A program made the translations under genes and the position numbers. DNA of 64,000 nucleotides from Bradyrhizobium sp. CCBAU 51627. Its GTDB lineage: Bacteria > Pseudomonadota > Alphaproteobacteria > Rhizobiales > Xanthobacteraceae. Location: NCBI RefSeq assembly GCF_028128765.1, contig NZ_LBJG01000026.1:110071-174070 (forward strand), read 5' to 3'. Of the stretch, positions 27,242-35,387 are shown in pieces; positions within the stretch are counted from its first letter, which is position 1, and every line of letters starts with the position of its first letter. A model generated the notes under the pieces. It made no database searches. It was not told where the DNA came from and saw nothing but the letters and a program-made list of their open reading frames with translations.

Positions 27242-27242
27242 C

Positions 27243-28163
27243 TTAGCTTGCGGCCCTGGATCGACCCTTCACATGGTCGATGAAGGCTCTGAGCTTTGGC
27301 ATGATTTGTCGATGGCTGGGATAATAAAGGAACACCCCCGGGGCCATCGGCACGAATTTCTCCAGCACGGCCACAAGTTTTCCCGTCCTGAGGGCGTCAG
27401 CGGCCAGCGGCGCCGGTACTTGGGCAAGACCTAGGCCTTCAACGGCGGCACCGAGCATGGTCGGGAAGTCGTTGGCGATGAAGGGGCCCGAAACGGCAAT
27501 CTCGATCGAGCGACCATTGTCGTTGAGCGACCACGGTGCGAGCGCACCGTTGGATCGTCGCAGTCTCAGGCACGCGTGCTCACGCAGTTCGTCCGGACGA
27601 GCGGGCCGACCGCGGCTTGCGAGGTAAGCCGGACTGCCGACGATGACCAGGGCAAACGGCTTTGTCAGCCGCACCGCGACCATGTCCGGTGAAATGAACT
27701 GCCCCATCCTGATGCCAGCATCAAAGCCTCCGGCTGCGAGGTCGACAAGCTCCTCGCTTGCGGCAAGCTCGACCTCGATCTCCGGATAAGCCTGACAGAA
27801 CGAGGCGATCAGCGGCTCGAGCAGAATCGGGACGACCGAACGCGGCACAGTCAGGCGCAGCAGCCCGGCGGGCCGCTGGCCGAGTTCGCGCGCGGCCCCA
27901 CTGGCCGCGACGAGCTCCTCAAAGGCCGGTCTTGCGCGCGCAAAGAATCTCTCGCCGGCCTCGGTCAAACCGACGCTGCGGGTGGTGCGGATGAAGAGCG
28001 CCGCCCCGACGCGCGCTTCGAGTGCACGGACGGCCTGGCTGATCGCCGAGGGCGTTACCCCAAGTTCGGCGGCCGCCCGCCGGAAACTGCGGTGCTCGGC
28101 GACATTGAGGAAAGCCTCGACTCCGTCGAGCGCTCCCTGCCTGACTGTGAAGTTCTGCTTCAT
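27243..28163 (-). CDS. LysR-family transcriptional regulator
   Basis: A 306-residue LysR regulator. The winged helix at residues 10-70 shows RSFRRAAAELGVTPSAISQAV and RALEARVGAALFIRTTRS; the effector domain follows (PEIEVELAASEELVDLAAGGFD). It starts with ATG 28161-28163 and is divergent from a small secreted protein gene with 88 bp between, so the three downstream genes (28252-30119) are the probable targets. An alternative is control of the convergent Ldh/luciferase-like/FAA operon; position favours the former. Confidence 0.9.
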   Translation of the reverse strand: MKQNFTVRQGALDGVEAFLNVAEHRSFRRAAAELGVTPSAISQAVRALEARVGAALFIRTTRSVGLTEAGERFFARARPAFEELVAASGAARELGQRPAGLLRLTVPRSVVPILLEPLIASFCQAYPEIEVELAASEELVDLAAGGFDAGIRMGQFISPDMVAVRLTKPFALVIVGSPAYLASRGRPARPDELREHACLRLRRSNGALAPWSLNDNGRSIEIAVSGPFIANDFPTMLGAAVEGLGLAQVPAPLAADALRTGKLVAVLEKFVPMAPGVFLYYPSHRQIMPKLRAFIDHVKGRSRAAS

Positions 28164-28251
28164 AGCCCATCAACATTATCGCGAATAGTCCCACTCGGCT
28201 AGACGCCCTAAATCCGGATTGCAAATGAGCCGGACCGGAGACGTGAAACCG

Positions 28252-28653
28252 ATGAAGGCAATCCGCAACGCCGTCCTGACACTCGCCCTTACACTGACAG
28301 GTGCTACCGCCATGACCGAACCATCCGCCGCCCAAGCACAAGCGCCATCACCCGTGACCACCGGAGTCATGGTCATCCTGACCGCCAAGGCGGGCATCAC
28401 GCGCGAGCAGATCATGGCCGTGATGCCTGATGAAATCAGGCAGACCGTCCAGCTCTATCTCACCGGAAAAGTTCGCGAATGGTATTCGCGGTCCGATGGA
28501 CGAGGCGCCGTCTTCCTGCTGGATGCCAGGGATGTCGCAGAAGCCCACGCGATCATGGATGCCCTGCCGCTCGCCAGACAGGATCTCATCGACCATGAAT
28601 ACATCGCCGTCGGCCCGCTCATGCCACTCCGCCTGCTGATGGCAAAACCCTGA
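28252..28653 (+). CDS. exported muconolactone-isomerase-like small protein
   Basis: A 133-residue protein with a signal peptide (about residues 1-29, ending AAQAQA). The mature domain has the ferredoxin-like pattern of muconolactone isomerases and related dimeric alpha/beta barrels: LYLTGKVREWYSRSDGRGAV, then LDARDVAEAHAIMDALPL and VGPLMPLRLL. Export of such a domain is unusual, since family enzymes are cytoplasmic. The ATG at 28252 has GGAG 11 nt upstream and directly precedes the signal peptide; a TTG at 28219 is an alternative. It is the first of three genes divergent from a LysR gene. Catalytic function is not proven. Confidence 0.7.
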   Translation: MKAIRNAVLTLALTLTGATAMTEPSAAQAQAPSPVTTGVMVILTAKAGITREQIMAVMPDEIRQTVQLYLTGKVREWYSRSDGRGAVFLLDARDVAEAHAIMDALPLARQDLIDHEYIAVGPLMPLRLLMAKP

Positions 28654-28708
28654 CCGGCCGCAGGCCTGCCCCCATCCGACCGGACGAAGCATTGCAAGGA
28701 CATCGAAC

Positions 28709-29212
28709 GTGCCAGCGGGATTCAATCTTCCATTCATCCTCAGCGTCGCCGGCGCCTTGCTGACGAGCGCAGTGGTGGCCTCCGTCTATGTGTGGCCCTT
28801 TGTCCGCGCAATGCCGCGCCATGACGCGTTGAGGCTTCTCGCAGCCTTCCATGCATTCCGCTTCCTGGGCATGAACTTCATGGTCGCCGGGTTCGTCTCC
28901 TCCGAGTTGAACCCGGACTTCGCCAGCGAGGTCGGATGGGGAGATCTCATCGCCGCCACTCTCGCACTCATCTCGATGGCGGCGCTCTCCTGGCGGTGGC
29001 CGGTCGCCATTCCGATCGTCTGGATCTTCAACATCTGGGGTACGCTTGATCTCCTGAATGCGTACTACATGGGCGTGACGAAAATCCTGGGTCCTGGCCT
29101 GATCGGCGCCGGCATTTATGTTCCGGCGCTTTACGTGCCTTTGCTCTTGGTCGGGCACGCTCTCATTTTCATGCTTCTGCTGAGACCCGGATCGGAAGCA
29201 CAGAAATCCTGA
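28709..29212 (+). CDS. small polytopic membrane protein, unknown function
   Basis: A 167-residue inner-membrane protein with four to five hydrophobic segments (about residues 8-32, 44-66, 78-95, 98-118 and 135-158). Its sequence is not one I recognise. GTG 28709 is preceded by AAGGA at a good distance and gives a start just ahead of the first membrane segment. It lies 55 bp after the muconolactone-isomerase-like gene and 67 bp before another membrane-protein gene, all in one direction, which suggests a transcript controlled by the divergent LysR protein. Confidence 0.75.
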   Translation: MPAGFNLPFILSVAGALLTSAVVASVYVWPFVRAMPRHDALRLLAAFHAFRFLGMNFMVAGFVSSELNPDFASEVGWGDLIAATLALISMAALSWRWPVAIPIVWIFNIWGTLDLLNAYYMGVTKILGPGLIGAGIYVPALYVPLLLVGHALIFMLLLRPGSEAQKS

Positions 29213-29279
29213 CCGCAGCAGTTTAGCCGCAATCTGGGACGTGCCTGCCAAGAGGCCGACGCCCATGAAAGGAATGCCG

Positions 29280-30119
29280 ATGAGCACCGAGACCCTTTCC
29301 GCCGGCGTGGTTGCGCCGCATCCTGCCAGGCTCAGCCTGATCTCCGCCGCCCTGTTCACGAGCTTGTGGAGCTGGTTGATCTATGCGGTGCCCGCACTGC
29401 CGGAGAGCGGCTTGCCAGCCCTGGGCGTTCGGCTGATGACTTACGGCCTTCTCGCCCTCGGCTTGTGGCTCGGCCTCGAACGCAGTTCGCTGACGCCAAA
29501 ACAGCGCCAGGCAACCTGGCTGTCCATCATGATTCCTTTCACGCTCTGGGCCACGCTCGCCTGGACAGCAGCCATCGACGGTGCGTTCCGTGCAGGCGCC
29601 TCCCCCCTGCCGCTGCTTCCCGCGGCGATCCTGCTGCCGGTGATCGTCGGCGCTCCCGTGCTGCTGCTGTCGAAACGGATCGGACGGCTGCTGGACGCCA
29701 TGCCGGCCACTTGGCTCATCGCGCTTCAGCTTTACCGGGTCTTCGGCAGCCAATGGCTTGCCTACTGGCTGGGAGGGACGTTGCCGGGCCTCTGGGCGTT
29801 GCCGGCGGGAACAGGCGATGTGCTGACCGGCCTTTTCGCCGTGCCGGCGGCGATTGCCCTTGCAAGCGGAACGGCTGAGGGGCGGCGCGCGGCGATGCTT
29901 TGGAATGTGTTCGGTCTTGCGGATTTCGCCGTCGCAATCACCTTGGGCATGATCATGTCGCCCGGCCCGTTTCAGCTGATCGTTCCGCAGGGCGCGAGCG
30001 TGGCCATCGACAGTTTTCCGAATGTACTGACGCCCGCTTTCGTCGTGCCCAGTTCGATCCTGCTGCACGTCCTGTCGCTGCGTCAGCTATTCCGTCGCAA
30101 CGAGGCCAAGACGACGTGA
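29280..30119 (+). CDS. polytopic membrane protein, unknown function
   Basis: A 279-residue membrane protein with about seven to eight hydrophobic segments spread over its length and a short basic tail (FRRNEAKTT). No transporter or enzyme signature is recognisable. Of several in-frame starts, ATG 29280 is preferred because AAAGGA lies 6-9 nt upstream; a GTG at 29241 and an ATG at 29265 are alternatives. It is the last of three genes divergent from the LysR regulator at 27243-28163 and is convergent with the Lrp gene. Confidence 0.75.
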   Translation: MSTETLSAGVVAPHPARLSLISAALFTSLWSWLIYAVPALPESGLPALGVRLMTYGLLALGLWLGLERSSLTPKQRQATWLSIMIPFTLWATLAWTAAIDGAFRAGASPLPLLPAAILLPVIVGAPVLLLSKRIGRLLDAMPATWLIALQLYRVFGSQWLAYWLGGTLPGLWALPAGTGDVLTGLFAVPAAIALASGTAEGRRAAMLWNVFGLADFAVAITLGMIMSPGPFQLIVPQGASVAIDSFPNVLTPAFVVPSSILLHVLSLRQLFRRNEAKTT

Positions 30120-30147
30120 ACGACGGCTGCGTGCGACCGACGCAGGC

Positions 30148-30603
30148 TCAAAACGGCAGCGCAACGCCCGTCTTGATCTCCTTCAGCACCACGTTGCTGC
30201 GGACGTAGCGGATGCCAGGGATGCGAAACATGAATTCGTCGAGGAAGCGGTTGTAGGCCGCCATGTCCTGCACGACAACGCGCAGGTGATAATCCGCATC
30301 CCCCGTGGTCGCAAAACACTCCAGCACCTCGCGACGCGTGGTGACGCGCGAGACGAACTCGTCGACAAATTTGGCGTCGTGCCGCTCGAGAGAGACATGG
30401 AGGATGGCCGACATCGCAAAGCCCGCCTGCTCCCGTGCGACGAGGGCCGCATAGCCGCGGATGACGCCAGTCTCCTCGAGCGCACGTACCCGGCGCCAGC
30501 AGGCGGAGGTGGACATGCCGACCTCGTCGGCAAGCTGCTGGTTGGTGGCGCGACCGTCCTTCTGCAGGTGGGCGAGTATCCGCATGTCCTGGTCTTCGAT
30601 CAT
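30148..30603 (-). CDS. Lrp/AsnC-family transcriptional regulator
   Basis: A 151-residue Lrp/AsnC protein. The helix-turn-helix at residues 3-60 shows DMRILAHLQKDGRATNQQLA and VGMSTSACWRRVRALEETGVI; the C-terminal RAM ligand-binding domain has LHVSLERHDAKFVDEF and GDADYHLRVVVQDMAAYNRF. It probably senses an amino acid or 2-oxo acid. It is divergent from the indolepyruvate oxidoreductase gene with 135 bp between, and this pairing strongly suggests control of that gene by aromatic or branched-chain substrates. Confidence 0.93.
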   Translation of the reverse strand: MIEDQDMRILAHLQKDGRATNQQLADEVGMSTSACWRRVRALEETGVIRGYAALVAREQAGFAMSAILHVSLERHDAKFVDEFVSRVTTRREVLECFATTGDADYHLRVVVQDMAAYNRFLDEFMFRIPGIRYVRSNVVLKEIKTGVALPF

Positions 30604-30624
30604 CGACAGCCTCCAAATCGGGAA

Positions 30625-30702
30625 AATCTACCAGATTAAAGCACATTTCGCAAAATCTTACCGAGAATAGGATTTCTGTCGGGATAAGTAGGTAAGACCT
30701 AC
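30625..30702. promoter_or_regulatory. two inverted repeats, candidate Lrp sites
   Basis: The divergent intergenic region holds two perfect short inverted repeats with 3-nt centres: AATCT-ACC-AGATT at 30625-30637 and GTAGGT-AAG-ACCTAC at 30688-30702. Their ACC/GGT-rich cores are alike (CTACC appears in both), and their centres are about 64 bp apart, some six helical turns. They are likely operators for the Lrp-type protein. Confidence 0.45.
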
Positions 30703-30738
30703 CAGCCCTCCGGGCCTATTCTTCGCCTATTCGACAGG

Positions 30739-33700
30739 ATGCCGCGCGAGGTCCGCATGGACGCCATTCCGTCACTCGACGCCTACGAACTCTCCGACCG
30801 CTACGACAGAGAGGAGGGCCGCGTCTTCCTCACGGGCACGCAGGCGATCGTCCGCATCGCGCTCGACCAGGCGAAGCGTGATCGCGCGCGCGGGCTCAAC
30901 ACCGCTGGCTTCGTCTCCGGTTATCGCGGCTCGCCGCTCGGCGGTATCGATCTCGAACTCTGGCGAATCAAGAAGCGCCTCGAACAGGACCGCATCGAAT
31001 TCCTGCCGGCCGTGAACGAGGACCTCGCGGCCACTGCCGTGCTCGGCTCGCAGCAGGTCGAGACGCAACGCGACCGCGAGGTCGATGGCGTGTTCGGGCT
31101 GTGGTACGGCAAGGGTCCCGGCGTCGACCGCTCCGGCGATGCGCTCAAGCATGGCAACGCCTATGGCTCATCGCCGCATGGCGGCGTGCTGGTGGTCGCG
31201 GGCGATGACCATGGCTGCGTGTCGTCGTCGATGCCGCACCAGTCCGACGTCGCCTTCATGAGCTGGTTCATGCCGACCCTGCACCCCGCAAGCGTCGACG
31301 AATACCTGGCGTTCGGGGAGTATGGCTACGCACTCAGCCGTTTCTCCGGCATGTGGGTCGGTTTCAAGGCCATCTCGGAGATCGTTGAGTCAGGCGCCTC
31401 CGTCACGCTGCGTCCGCCGCGCGCCTTCGCACCGCCCGATTTCACCCCACCATCGGATGGACTGCACTATCGCTGGCCCGATCTGCCGGGGCCCCAGATC
31501 GAGGAGCGACTGGAGGCAAAGAAGCATGCGGTCTATGCCTTCGCCAAAGCCAATCCGATCGACAGGCATATCTACGACATTCCAGACGCGACCTACGGCA
31601 TTGTAACCACGGGAAAGGCGCATCTCGACCTGATGGAAGCGCTGCGGCTGATGGGCCTCGACGAAGCCGCGTGCCGCCGCATCGGCATCGACATCTACAA
31701 AGTCGGCATGGTCTGGCCGCTTGCGCTGCACGACGCCATGGACTTCGTCAAAGGCAAGCGCGAGATCCTTGTGGTCGAGGAAAAACGCGGCATCATCGAG
31801 AGCCAGTTCAAGGAATATTTCTACGACTATCCTGGCGCCAAACCCGAGCGCATGGTCGGCAAGCACGACGAGCAGGGAGCACGGCTGATCTCCTGGATCG
31901 GTGAATTGTCGCCGCGAATGCTCGCAGGCGTTCTGGCCCGCCGGCTCGATCCAATGTTTCCGGGGCTTAATCTTGTCGCGCGAGCGGCGGCTCTGTTGCC
32001 GGAAGCGGCGCGCATCATCAACGTCGCGGGCGCGACGCGTACGCCATATTTCTGCTCGGGATGCCCGCACAACACCTCGACGAAAGTGCCGGAGGGATCG
32101 AAGGCACTGGCCGGCATCGGCTGCCACTTCATGGCGAGCTGGATGGACCGCGAGACCTCGTCGTTGATCCAGATGGGCGGCGAAGGGGTGAACTGGGCCG
32201 CATCATCGCGATTTACCGGCCACAAGCACATCTTCCAGAATCTCGGCGAAGGCACCTACTATCATTCCGGCTCGATGGCGATCCGGCAGGCGATCGCCGC
32301 CAAGGCCAACATCACCTACAAGATCCTGTTCAACGATGCCGTCGCCATGACGGGTGGCCAACCGGTCGACGGTCCCGTCAGCGTTCACGCCATCGCCCAC
32401 AGCGTCCGCGCCGAGGGCGTGGTTCGCATCGCGCTGGTCTCCGACGAGCCCGCGCAATTCCTGCCGGCGGATCTGCCTGATGGCGTCACCATCCATCCTC
32501 GTGAGGAAATGGATGCCGTGCAGCGCGAGCTGCGCGAAGTACCCGGCGTCTCGGTCCTGATCTACCAGCAGACTTGCGCTACCGAAAAGCGCCGCCGCCG
32601 CAAGCGCGGGCTGATGGCCGATCCCAAGCGCTTTGCCTATATCAACGATCTCGTGTGCGAAGGCTGTGGCGACTGCTCCGTCGAATCCAATTGCCTCAGC
32701 GTCGAGCCGAAGGAGACGCCGTTCGGCCGCAAGCGCCAGATCAACCTGTCGGCCTGCAACAAGGACTTTTCCTGCCTGAACGGCTTCTGCCCGAGCTTCG
32801 TCACCGTCGAAGGCGCCACGCGCCGGAAGAAGGGTGCGAGCCAGATCGATGCGATCGGCCACGCGGCCACGCTTCCGCTGCCCGTCCCCTTAACGCTTGA
32901 CCATCCCTATGATTTGCTCGTGACGGGCGTCGGTGGCACCGGCGTGATCACGGTTGGCGCACTGATCGGCATGTCTGCGCATCTCGAACGACGTGGCGTC
33001 TCGGTGCTGGACTTCACCGGCTTTGCGCAGAAATTCGGCCCCGTGCTGAGCTATATTCGCCTCGCCGCCTCACCCGATGCGTTGCACCAGGTCCGCATCG
33101 ACCAGGGAGCGGCCGACGCGCTGATCGGCTGCGATCTCGTCGTCAGCTCCTCGCCGAAGGCCTCAGGCACCTACCACCGCGGGATGCGCGCCGCGATCAA
33201 CACCGCCGAAATGCCGACCGGCGACGTCGTGCGCTTCCGCGACGCCGATCTCGCCTCGCCCGCACGCCTGCGCGCGATCCGTCAGGTCATCGGTCATGAC
33301 AATCTCGATACGATCGATGCCAATGCGCTGGCCGAGCGGCTACTCGGCGATGCCGTCTATGCCAACATCATCATGCTCGGCTTTGCCTGGCAGCGCGGAC
33401 TGGTGCCGGTCTCACTGCAAGCGCTGCTGCGCGCGGTCGAACTCAATGGCGTCGCCGTCGAGCGCAACAAGCAGGCTCTTGCCTGGGGCCGGATCGCCGC
33501 TGCCGATCCTGACTTCCTGCCAAAGACAGAAGACGCGCCAAAGGCCGAGACGCTCGACCAAATCATCGACCGCCGCTCCGATTTCCTCACCGCCTACCAG
33601 GACGAGGCTTACGCCGCGCGCTATCGGGCGCTCGTCGCAAAGGTTCGTAATGCCGAGGCCGCTTTCAATAGCGAGGCACTCACCGAGACCGTCGCCCGCA

Positions 33701-34206
33701 GCCTGTTCAAGCTGATGGCCTACAAGGACGAGTATGAAGTGGCGCGTCTGCACATGCAGAGCGGTTTTCTCGATGAGCTGCGGCGCGAATTCGAGGATGG
33801 CTTCAGCATCCGATATCACCTCGCCCCGCCGTTCCTGTCGTCGCGACGCGATGCGCGTGGCCGTCCGCGCAAGCGCGCCTTCGGCCAGTGGATCCAGCTA
33901 CCGCTGGCCCTGCTCGCGCGCTTGAAGCGGCTGCGCGGAAGCCCACTCGATCCGTTCGGTTACACCGCCGAACGACGCGCCGAGCGGGAGCTGATCGCCT
34001 GGTACGAGGTCGTGGTCGCGCAGATCCTGGGTAAGCTCGACGCAGCTCATCTGCCTGATCTCGTCGCCATCGCCAAAGCGCCAATCGAGATCCGCGGTTA
34101 CGGACCAGTGAAGGACAGCGCCGTCGCGAAGGTGAAGCCGGAGGTCGAAAGGCTGCTCACCAATCTCACCACAGTTTCGCCGATAAAGATGCGCGCCACC
34201 GGTTGA
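30739..34206 (+). CDS. single-chain indolepyruvate:ferredoxin oxidoreductase
   Basis: An 1155-residue 2-oxoacid:ferredoxin oxidoreductase in which IorA- and IorB-like parts are fused. It oxidatively decarboxylates arylpyruvates (or related 2-oxo acids) to acyl-CoA with ThDP. Seen in order are an N-terminal pyrimidine-binding region (FVSGYRGSPLGGIDLE), FCSGCPHNTS near residue 437 and GIGCHFMASWMD leading into the ThDP pyrophosphate domain. A reduced Fe-S segment has CEGCGDCSVESNC near 640 and CNKDFSCLNGFC near 673; the gamma-type VTGVGGTGVITVGAL follows near 735, then a long C-terminal region. Start ATG 30739; ATG 30757 is possible. It is divergent from Lrp. Confidence 0.92.
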   Translation: MPREVRMDAIPSLDAYELSDRYDREEGRVFLTGTQAIVRIALDQAKRDRARGLNTAGFVSGYRGSPLGGIDLELWRIKKRLEQDRIEFLPAVNEDLAATAVLGSQQVETQRDREVDGVFGLWYGKGPGVDRSGDALKHGNAYGSSPHGGVLVVAGDDHGCVSSSMPHQSDVAFMSWFMPTLHPASVDEYLAFGEYGYALSRFSGMWVGFKAISEIVESGASVTLRPPRAFAPPDFTPPSDGLHYRWPDLPGPQIEERLEAKKHAVYAFAKANPIDRHIYDIPDATYGIVTTGKAHLDLMEALRLMGLDEAACRRIGIDIYKVGMVWPLALHDAMDFVKGKREILVVEEKRGIIESQFKEYFYDYPGAKPERMVGKHDEQGARLISWIGELSPRMLAGVLARRLDPMFPGLNLVARAAALLPEAARIINVAGATRTPYFCSGCPHNTSTKVPEGSKALAGIGCHFMASWMDRETSSLIQMGGEGVNWAASSRFTGHKHIFQNLGEGTYYHSGSMAIRQAIAAKANITYKILFNDAVAMTGGQPVDGPVSVHAIAHSVRAEGVVRIALVSDEPAQFLPADLPDGVTIHPREEMDAVQRELREVPGVSVLIYQQTCATEKRRRRKRGLMADPKRFAYINDLVCEGCGDCSVESNCLSVEPKETPFGRKRQINLSACNKDFSCLNGFCPSFVTVEGATRRKKGASQIDAIGHAATLPLPVPLTLDHPYDLLVTGVGGTGVITVGALIGMSAHLERRGVSVLDFTGFAQKFGPVLSYIRLAASPDALHQVRIDQGAADALIGCDLVVSSSPKASGTYHRGMRAAINTAEMPTGDVVRFRDADLASPARLRAIRQVIGHDNLDTIDANALAERLLGDAVYANIIMLGFAWQRGLVPVSLQALLRAVELNGVAVERNKQALAWGRIAAADPDFLPKTEDAPKAETLDQIIDRRSDFLTAYQDEAYAARYRALVAKVRNAEAAFNSEALTETVARSLFKLMAYKDEYEVARLHMQSGFLDELRREFEDGFSIRYHLAPPFLSSRRDARGRPRKRAFGQWIQLPLALLARLKRLRGSPLDPFGYTAERRAERELIAWYEVVVAQILGKLDAAHLPDLVAIAKAPIEIRGYGPVKDSAVAKVKPEVERLLTNLTTVSPIKMRATG

Positions 34207-34209
34207 CGC

Positions 34210-34226
34210 GACGCCACCGAGGCGTC
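34210..34226. terminator. short hairpin after the oxidoreductase gene
   Basis: GACGCC (34210-34215) pairs with GGCGTC (34221-34226) across ACCGA, 3 bp after the stop of the oxidoreductase gene and ahead of the convergent LysR gene. The stem is short and has no T tract, so this is a weak terminator candidate. Confidence 0.3.
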
Positions 34227-34335
34227 AGCCTTGCGGATTGAAGAGGCCCTGAAATCGCCTGTCGCTGCTGGCTCCACGCTGACTTTGCGCCTTTGGCCAC
34301 CCTACGGCACCGTGCCAGCCGCGTTATCGTGCCAG

Positions 34336-35247
34336 CTAGGAATACGGATTGATCAGCTTCTGCTGTTCGGAGCTGTGCTGCACGAGCAGGTCGATGAAAG
34401 TTCTCACCTTTGCGGAGAGATGGTGGCGGTGCGGATAGACGGCATTCATCGACAGCTCGACGGTCCGGTATTCCGGCAGCAGACGAACCAGCCGGCCTGC
34501 TTCGAGATCGTCGTGGATGAGAAAGCCGGCCATCAGGCACACGGCCGCGCCCTCCAACGCAACCTTCCGCAACGCTTCCCCGCTGTTGGTGACGAAGCTG
34601 CCTGAAATGCGCACCGAGGCTGGCACGCCCTTGCGATCGAGGAAACGCCACTCGTCGCCAAACGGATAATTCAAATGGCGACCGCAATTATGCGCAGATA
34701 GCTCTTCGAGCTTCTGCACACGACCGTGTTTTTCGAGATAGTCGTGCGAACAGCACAGCACGTGGCGCCAGGTGGCGAGACTGCGGACGATCAGGCTCGA
34801 GTCCGGCGGCGGGATCATGCGCAGCGCAACATCGTAGCCTTCCTCGATCAGATCGACATCGGCCTCGCCCATGCGCAAATCGACCTTGAGCTCGGGATAG
34901 GTGGACAGGACCTTTGCCACCACAGGCGCGACGAACGGCACCATATGCGTGGCAACATGGATGCGCAGCGTCCCGCGCGGGACCGATTGCAATTCGCTGG
35001 CGATATCGTCGGCCTGTTCGAGGTCGGCCAGGATCTGCGTGGCGCGGTCGTAATAGGATTGACCGATCTCCGTGAGGCTCACCTTGCGCGTGGTGCGGTT
35101 CAGCAGCCGCACCCCCAACCGGTCCTCCAGGGCCTGGACATGGTTGCTCACCATCGTCGTCGACATGTCGAGCCGGCGGGCGGCGGCCGAGAATCCTCCG
35201 TTTTCGACCACCCGGACGAAGGCGGTGAGACTGGTGAAGCGGTCCAT
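34336..35247 (-). CDS. LysR-family regulator of the divergent efflux operon
   Basis: A 303-residue LysR regulator. The winged helix shows GGFSAAARRLDMSTTMVSNHV and LEDRLGVRLLNRTTRKVSL; the effector domain has PELKVDLRMGEADVDLIEEGYD and a Cys pair (LCCSHDYL). ATG 35245-35247 is chosen because GGAGC lies 8 nt upstream and the domain begins at once (MDRFTSL). It is divergent from emrA-type and emrB-type genes across 140 bp that contain two inverted repeats, so it likely controls them in response to a toxic or aromatic compound. Confidence 0.92.
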   Translation of the reverse strand: MDRFTSLTAFVRVVENGGFSAAARRLDMSTTMVSNHVQALEDRLGVRLLNRTTRKVSLTEIGQSYYDRATQILADLEQADDIASELQSVPRGTLRIHVATHMVPFVAPVVAKVLSTYPELKVDLRMGEADVDLIEEGYDVALRMIPPPDSSLIVRSLATWRHVLCCSHDYLEKHGRVQKLEELSAHNCGRHLNYPFGDEWRFLDRKGVPASVRISGSFVTNSGEALRKVALEGAAVCLMAGFLIHDDLEAGRLVRLLPEYRTVELSMNAVYPHRHHLSAKVRTFIDLLVQHSSEQQKLINPYS

Positions 35248-35260
35248 GGCTAAAGCTCCG

Positions 35261-35323
35261 ATTATCCGCTCTGACTGGATAATGCTTTCAGCAATTCCGG
35301 GATTATCGCAAGCCTCGCGATAA
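35261..35323. promoter_or_regulatory. two inverted repeats in lysR/emr divergent promoter
   Basis: Two perfect 7-bp inverted repeats: ATTATCC-N9-GGATAAT (35261-35283) and TTATCGC-N7-GCGATAA (35303-35323). Both contain TTATC/GATAA half-sites; in the first pair they are 16 bp apart, in the second 14 bp. They lie 14-76 bp upstream of lysR, as expected for LysR recognition and activation sites. GATTATCG recurs at 36600, downstream of the emrA-type gene. Confidence 0.5.
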
Positions 35324-35387
35324 CGCATCTTACCGGCGTGAACGGTGCCTGCTTCGAATGAGGGCCGTTGGAATTTGCGAGGATGTT

